From Pontederia crassipes (Eukaryota > Streptophyta > Magnoliopsida > Commelinales > Pontederiaceae), in contig CM060193.1 of assembly GCA_030549335.1 (NCBI GenBank), positions 65,635,646-65,699,645 on the forward strand: DNA of 64,000 nucleotides, written 5' to 3'. The notes beneath the pieces were generated by a model. It saw only the letters and a program-made list of their open reading frames with translations. It searched no databases and had not been told where the DNA came from. This document shows, piece by piece, positions 59,714 through 64,000 of this stretch (position 1 is the stretch's first letter; the number at the start of each line of letters is the position of its first letter). The position numbers and the translations under genes were made by a program.

Positions 59714-59897
59714 CTACAATTCCACAATAAGGTGACAAGAGTCCGGATAAAAGTCACAAAAGGGAAAATTGAATTCTTGTCAACTAACACAAAGCCCAAA
59801 AGAATTAATGCTTAATATAGAACATGAATCTTCTGAAATTGAAAGCATATTTCTAGTTTTACAAAAATATCAAAAAATGCTTTTTTACAATATCTTA

Positions 59898-60040
59898 ATG
59901 GGCTGCCTCCTACCCACTCAAGTGGGTAGGACCATCCGACCTTGTCTGATGCCGTCGGATAGGAGATCGACAACAGATAGGAAAGTCGCAGTTCAACCTA
60001 CAGTTCAAGTGATTAGGTGTGGTTCAATCTGTTGAATAGC
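59898..60040. repeat. End of an inverted-repeat element (37.7-kb family)
   Basis: GGCTGCCTCCTACCCACTC then AAGTGGGTAGGACCATCC and GTTCAACCTACAGTTCAAG resemble the ends of the element at 37708-38409. Only one end is clear. Confidence 0.35.
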
Positions 60041-60059
60041 CACACTGGTCTATTGGGTG

Positions 60060-60240
60060 GGTTCAAAGCAATGTTTTCAGAACCAGACCAGTAATCAAAC
60101 CGGTCGACCAACTGGGTCAACTGGGTTCGACCAAGTTGAATCAGATTTTTATTAAAATAATAATATTACTATTGCTTCAAAAAATATATTATAAATAATA
60201 GTATTAAAGGTAAAGCAACAATGAAATAGAAACATATTAA
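60060..60240. repeat. Fragment of the CCGGTCGACC inverted-repeat family
   Basis: CAAACCGGTCGACCAACTGG, TCAACTGGGTTCGACC and AGATTTTTATTAAAATAATA resemble the end regions of the element at 13625-14378. Confidence 0.35.
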
Positions 60241-60246
60241 TCAACA

Positions 60247-60420
60247 ACAAACAACAACAACAAAGCCTTATCCCACTAGGTGGGGTCGGCTACATGGATC
60301 ATACGACGCCAATATTCATTGATCCATGTTCATAAGATTCGACAGGGTTTTACGCTGGCTGTCGGGGCCTAACACAACCATCCTCCTTTATCCTGGCTTG
60401 GGACCGGCTATAAAACATAG
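60247..60420 (-). mobile_element. RTE-tailed SINE-like element, copy 1
   Basis: On the minus strand: CCTATGTTTTATAGCCGGTC, then CCCAAGCC, GATAAAGGAGGA, GTCGTATGATCCATGTAGCC, and the RTE 3' tail CCCCACCTAGTGGGATAAGG with TTG repeats. The ~170-bp body has no coding capacity and recurs at 60735-60906, so it is a discrete short element mobilised through an RTE-type tail. Confidence 0.78.
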
Positions 60421-60734
60421 GCACATATTAATCATTATCTTAAATTAATCAAATGTTAATACATTATTTTTACACTTTTGGAATATATATATCATTTTAT
60501 AATAATTTAATTTTATCATTTTCTTATTCAGTAATTTCATGAATAATTTCCTTTTTTGTTTGGATTTTTCTTATTACTATCTTCTCATATTTTATTTTTC
60601 AAATTCAAATTGTCTTTCCATATGGCATAAAAAAAATTGTCTTTCCATATGTATGTTTCCTTTTCTTAAATTCATCCTATAAAATCTATAATATATGTCT
60701 ATAAAATCTATAATATATGTCTATTTTTATATAC

Positions 60735-60906
60735 TTACAACAACAACAAAGCCTTATCCCACTAGGTGGGGTCGGCTACGTGGATCATACGACGCCTCGT
60801 TGATCCATGTTCATGAGATTCGACAAGGTTTTACGCTGGCTGTCGGGGCCTAGCACAACCCTCCTTCTTTATCCGGGCTTGGGACCGGCTATAAAACATA
60901 GGCGGA
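60735..60906 (-). mobile_element. RTE-tailed SINE-like element, copy 2
   Basis: Nearly the same sequence, orientation and end points as copy 1 some 490 bp away, lacking about 8 bp in the middle. It also shares the last ~60 bp with the RTE LINE tail at 17640-18018. Confidence 0.8.
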
Positions 60907-61120
60907 GTTATTTTTATATACTTAATATATATTATTTTAAATGTTTTTTTTAGAAGAAAAAGGATGACCACCAGGAGCGTGGTTGTCATCCAAATGTATA
61001 TAACTATGGAATGGGAAACTTTTACAAGTGTAGGCTCACAAAGGGAGAGCATCAACAAAAGGAAAATATCTCGTTCAGCCCCAACCCCAACCCCCCAAAA
61101 TGATGCTGAGTACAAAGGAT

Positions 61121-61240
61121 TCACCAGGCCTCTCTCCCCAATCACAAAACAAAGAAGTGCCAAAAAGTTCACCAGGCCTCACTCCCCATGCACAAAACAA
61201 AAGAATACCACAAGATTCACCAAGCCTTTCTCCCCATCCA
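61121..61240. repeat. 48-bp minisatellite in the LINE tail
   Basis: TCACCAGGCC starts units at 61121 and 61169, and TCACCAAGCC starts a third at 61217, each followed by TCTCTCCCCA-like text. The 48-bp period is divisible by three. Confidence 0.85.
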
Positions 61241-61389
61241 AAAGTGATCACCAATGGCGTCCTCCATCTCGATCATTGTTGTGCTGAACGCAGAAATGGT
61301 CGCCGCACATCTTTCGAGTCACTTATGAAAACACCCTTCCGGTGATGAGGAATCCTTGGAGACCAAAAAAGAAATCATCGGGTGCTCCA

Positions 61390-63371
61390 TTCACTCAACC
61401 TCCACCCTCCGTGGGTTTAGCAGCCCCATGCTGAGGCCTCTTTCCCGGGGGCGCCGACGTGTGTGGCGGAAGCCGGCAGCCTCCGCAACTAGGCGAATCT
61501 CCTCATCCGACCACCCAGCGTGGAGGCACACCCCATCGTCCCTGTCCACAGTAGCCAGCGAGTCAGGCGGCGCACCCGCATCCACGGGCAGCTGGGGCAG
61601 CGGTATCGATGGCTGTATGGACAGCTGTTGAACTGCAGCAGCGATGAAGAATGCGTGGGCGACTGCTGTCCCTCTGATGGTGACGATGCCAGACGTTTCT
61701 TGTGGTTGCCCCTAGGGTGGGTGAGCATGCGCTGTAGGGACCGGTGCAAGGCCACGCCTCTTGCTAGTGCCCTCCGGCGGGTGCAACGGAGGCCAATAAT
61801 TGCCGCACCGCGGCTAGACACCTCATCTGCCCTGTGAACTCCATCAACGCCAATGTCGGCGTCCGGTGGAACTGACCCGGTCTGTGATGCCCCTTCCATA
61901 GGTTGCTGGTGCGGCAGCAATGATGGCTGCTGATCCGCTGGCGGTGGCGGCGTGACTGACTGTGCGACCTTACGGCGCTGGTAGCAGAGGGGGGAAGCTG
62001 TGATTGCATCACCAGTGGGTGTGGCCGTAAGGGAGATGACCATTGGGATGCCAGTAAGCACTGGTGGTGAGAATCGTAGTGAGGCTGAAGATATCTGGCA
62101 AAGGTCGGGGGATTGAGGCGAAACTGGCTGAGAGGGAAGTGTGGCGACCTGATGTAGCTTCGGTGGTATCCGGTCATCAGCGTGGCTGGAATTCACCACG
62201 CATGACGGCGGGGGTGTGGGGGCGGTCACTGCATGTCTGGTGTGGTGTGGCTGCTATGGTGGAGGGGAAATTGCAAGCATGGTGGAGATGGCCGGGAAGG
62301 GAGTGTATGGTGGAGCAGTGATAATGGGTTGTTGCAAGTTGGGCGGTTTTGGCTCGGACTGATCAGGGTGTGCGTTGGGTTCACAGGTTCGGAAAGCTGG
62401 GTTCTCGAGGTGTTGGTCTTCAACGCTGTCACATGCCATTCGCAACTGCTGTGTTTGGCCAAGCATTGACCGGACTGCTGACGATTAAGGCGACGACGGC
62501 GGGCAACCGGCGAGCACCTCAGCCCATGAAGCAGACCCCTCGGAGTACCGCACCTGGATGACGAAGCTATCGGCGTCTACGCTGAGAAACAGTGATGCCG
62601 CGAGGCTGATTTCTGGGCGCAGGTCAACCTCCGCGGAGGTGATGGACAGATCCGGCGAACCCAGTGTCGGAAGGGCGATGGAGATGGGGTTTCCCTGTTG
62701 TTGCACCACTGCCTGCGCGATCTCCGGCCACTGGAGATGGAGAGGCAGCCCCTGAATGTCCACCGACCGGCGGATACCCTGTGGCGCCCTTGCTGCACCA
62801 TCTTCTGCTTTCCAGGAGCGCCACCGGACCATGGTGCTCGGCGACACAACGGTTGGAGTCGCTAGGAGATGATCGCGTTGCTGTGCAGCCCCAGGGATGA
62901 GCAGCCACAGGGAGGAGATTCGGCTAAGATGAAACGGAGGTGAGACGCCAACTCCGGCGATAACTGCCGACTCTGGGGGATGCCACTGATCTCGCCGACG
63001 ACGCAGTCGCTAAGGATGTCTACCCCTCATTGGATCTCCGGCGACCAAGGTAAGGTAATGGTGGTCACCGCAGCCTGGATAGCAGGGGGAGGGGGGAGGT
63101 TCGCAGAATCGGGAACTGTTCGCCTTGGCGGAGGTCTAGGGCAGAGCGACTGCCGGTGGCCCTCGCCCCTGCATCGGAAGCATCGAAGGGGCCCGGAACA
63201 GTCCCGGGCGTAGTGACCGTCGTCCAGGCACCTGAAGCAATGAGAAGGCGATTGGTGGTGGGGGCGGGTTTCACGGGCTCGGGTGGAGGTGGTCCAACCA
63301 TCAGTCAAATGTAGAGGCCGGCGCCGCATCTCGTCACGTGGGAGGGTGACGCCGGAGGCAGATGGTGGCAC
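61390..63371 (-). pseudogene. LINE ORF1-like (gag-like, CCHC) remnant
   Basis: The reading frame runs in pieces at 63371-63027 (two CCHC knuckles, spacing Cx2Cx4Hx4C twice, with a basic N-terminal part), 62847-62485 (RNA-binding-like domain) and 62229-61390 (low-complexity Pro/Ser/His). The order knuckle first, then the GLPLHL-type domain, occurs in some monocot non-LTR ORF1 proteins. It could alternatively be a domesticated CCHC gene, but the broken frame and flanking repeats argue against that. Confidence 0.6.
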
Positions 63372-63423
63372 CGCCGGTCTGCTAGTGATTTTCAGGGAGC
63401 CCCGGGCGATGTGGTCAAGCGGC

Positions 63424-64000
63424 AGGATGCCCTAGTCCACAGCTCCGGTGCTCACAGGCGAAAACAAGGGCGCAAAACAGCAGAGAGGAAGAGAATGAAA
63501 AAAAGACAGCCGAAAATCATTGATGTCGCCGCCAGCGGGGGTCGCCGGAGACGATAGTGGCACAGCCGGAGGGAGTCGCCGGCAATGGCGGTGGCACCGC
63601 CGGGGAGAAGCCCCCAGCAATGTGGGAATTGGATGAAGGAGGGGAAGGGAGGGGCCGCTGGAGTGTGCGGCAGCAGGAGGCGGCGAAGCCGAAACAGGGG
63701 AGAAAAAAAAAGCAGAGAGAGGAAGAAAACGAAGTTCGTCGGAGGCGCTGCCAACAAGGTCGCCGGAGACAGGCGGAGGTTGCCGGCGAAGGCACCGCCG
63801 GTGATGTGCAGGATGCCCTAGGCAGTTGAATGCCCTAGTCTGCCGCTCTCGTGCTAACAGGGGAAAAGCAGGCGAACGAGCAAAGAAGGCGTTCGTCGGT
63901 GACGCCGCCGGCGGGGGTTGCCGGAGACGGTGGTGGCACCGCCGACGGGGGTCGCCGGCAATGGTGGTGGCACCGCCGGGGAGAAGCCCCCGGCGATGAA
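63424..64000. repeat. Tandem ~377-bp GC-rich 5' units of the LINE
   Basis: GGATGCCCTAGTCCACAGC at 63425 recurs as GGATGCCCTA...GCCCTAGTCTGCCGC at about 63803. GGTGGCACCGCCGGGGAGAA at about 63589 recurs at about 63968. The units are GC-rich and contain no intact frame. Tandem 5' monomers act as promoters in some mammalian L1 elements; that role here is only inferred. Confidence 0.7.

Larger units (their letters stand above)
60943..64000 (-). mobile_element. L1-like LINE with ORF1, 5' monomers and poly(A), no ORF2 seen
   Basis: Read on the minus strand: GC-rich tandem ~377-bp units (63424 to the window end), then an ORF1 region (about 63400-61390), a ~400-bp tail with three 48-bp repeats (61121-61240) and a run of eight A at about 60943-60950. 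ORF1 parts: a double CCHC zinc knuckle near 63230 (CFRCLDDGHYARDC, then CFRCRGEGHRQSLC), a domain with VDIQGLPLHLQWPEIAQAVV and ADSFVIQVRYSEG near 62600-62760, and a long Pro/Ser-rich C-terminal part. This fits plant non-LTR ORF1 (gag-like) proteins. The reading frame is broken in several places. No endonuclease or reverse transcriptase is seen between ORF1 and the poly(A), so this copy is internally deleted or belongs to an ORF1-only non-autonomous family. It begins outside the window. Confidence 0.7.

Noticed and set aside
61390-63371. Domesticated CCHC zinc-knuckle gene
   Set aside because: The frame is interrupted, the flanks are tandem repeats and poly(A), and the architecture fits a LINE ORF1 better.

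Overview
The window looks like nuclear DNA of a flowering plant, most likely a monocot. It is very AT-rich between genes, the genes are sparse and intron-bearing, and the non-genic space is full of plant mobile elements (hAT and Tourist MITEs, Mutator-like long-inverted-repeat elements, RTE and L1-like LINEs, solo LTRs). The chalcone synthase and AN1 zinc-finger proteins read like monocot orthologues; a commelinid such as a Zingiberales species is possible, but I cannot fix the species.

Five host genes and one relic can be supported. They are a canonical two-exon chalcone synthase (1870-3940, -) with a light-type promoter (two G-boxes plus a MYB site); an AP2/ERF pseudogene (about 6280-6560, +); ribosomal protein eS27/RPS27 (18413-19010, +, four exons, the first coding only the start Met) with site II and telo-box promoter motifs; an OXI1-type AGC kinase (28555-30038, -, two exons); an AN1-only stress-associated protein of the SAP15 type (53404-53853, -); and the 3' seven coding exons of a class-3/diacylglycerol lipase (56473-59713, -), which carry an in-frame stop and one apparent GC-AG intron. 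The genes are unrelated in pathway and are not an operon or a cluster.

Layout: 0-1.6 kb MITEs; 1.6-4.3 kb CHS; 4.3-6.6 kb AT-rich spacer and ERF relic; 6.97-11.1 kb a broken SIRE-type Copia element; 11.5-13.1 kb a Ty3/gypsy LTR-like stretch; 13.6-18.0 kb MITEs and an RTE LINE tail; 18.2-19.1 kb RPS27; 20-28 kb repeat-rich spacer with a long-TIR element; 28.5-30.1 kb kinase; 31-36 kb MITEs and a 2.46-kb solo LTR with perfect target duplication; 37.7-39.6 kb two long-TIR elements with GC-rich cargo; 41.7-43.2 kb two solo LTRs of one family in opposite orientation, each with its own perfect 5-bp duplication; 43.8-47.2 kb a 115-bp perfect tandem duplication and three DNA elements; 47.4-49.7 kb a Pack-MULE carrying a piece of a DExH6/NIH-type RNA helicase gene; 53.4-54.4 kb SAP; 56.5-59.7 kb lipase; 60.2-64.0 kb RTE-tailed SINE-like copies and a minus-strand L1-like element with ORF1, tandem 5' monomers and a poly(A) end but no visible ORF2.

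The most unusual items are the helicase-carrying Pack-MULE, the apparently ORF1-only LINE with promoter-like 5' monomers, the lipase gene with its in-frame stop next to that LINE, and clustered GGTCGACC-type motifs in two LTR families that otherwise look unrelated. All calls are from reading the sequence; no database search was run.
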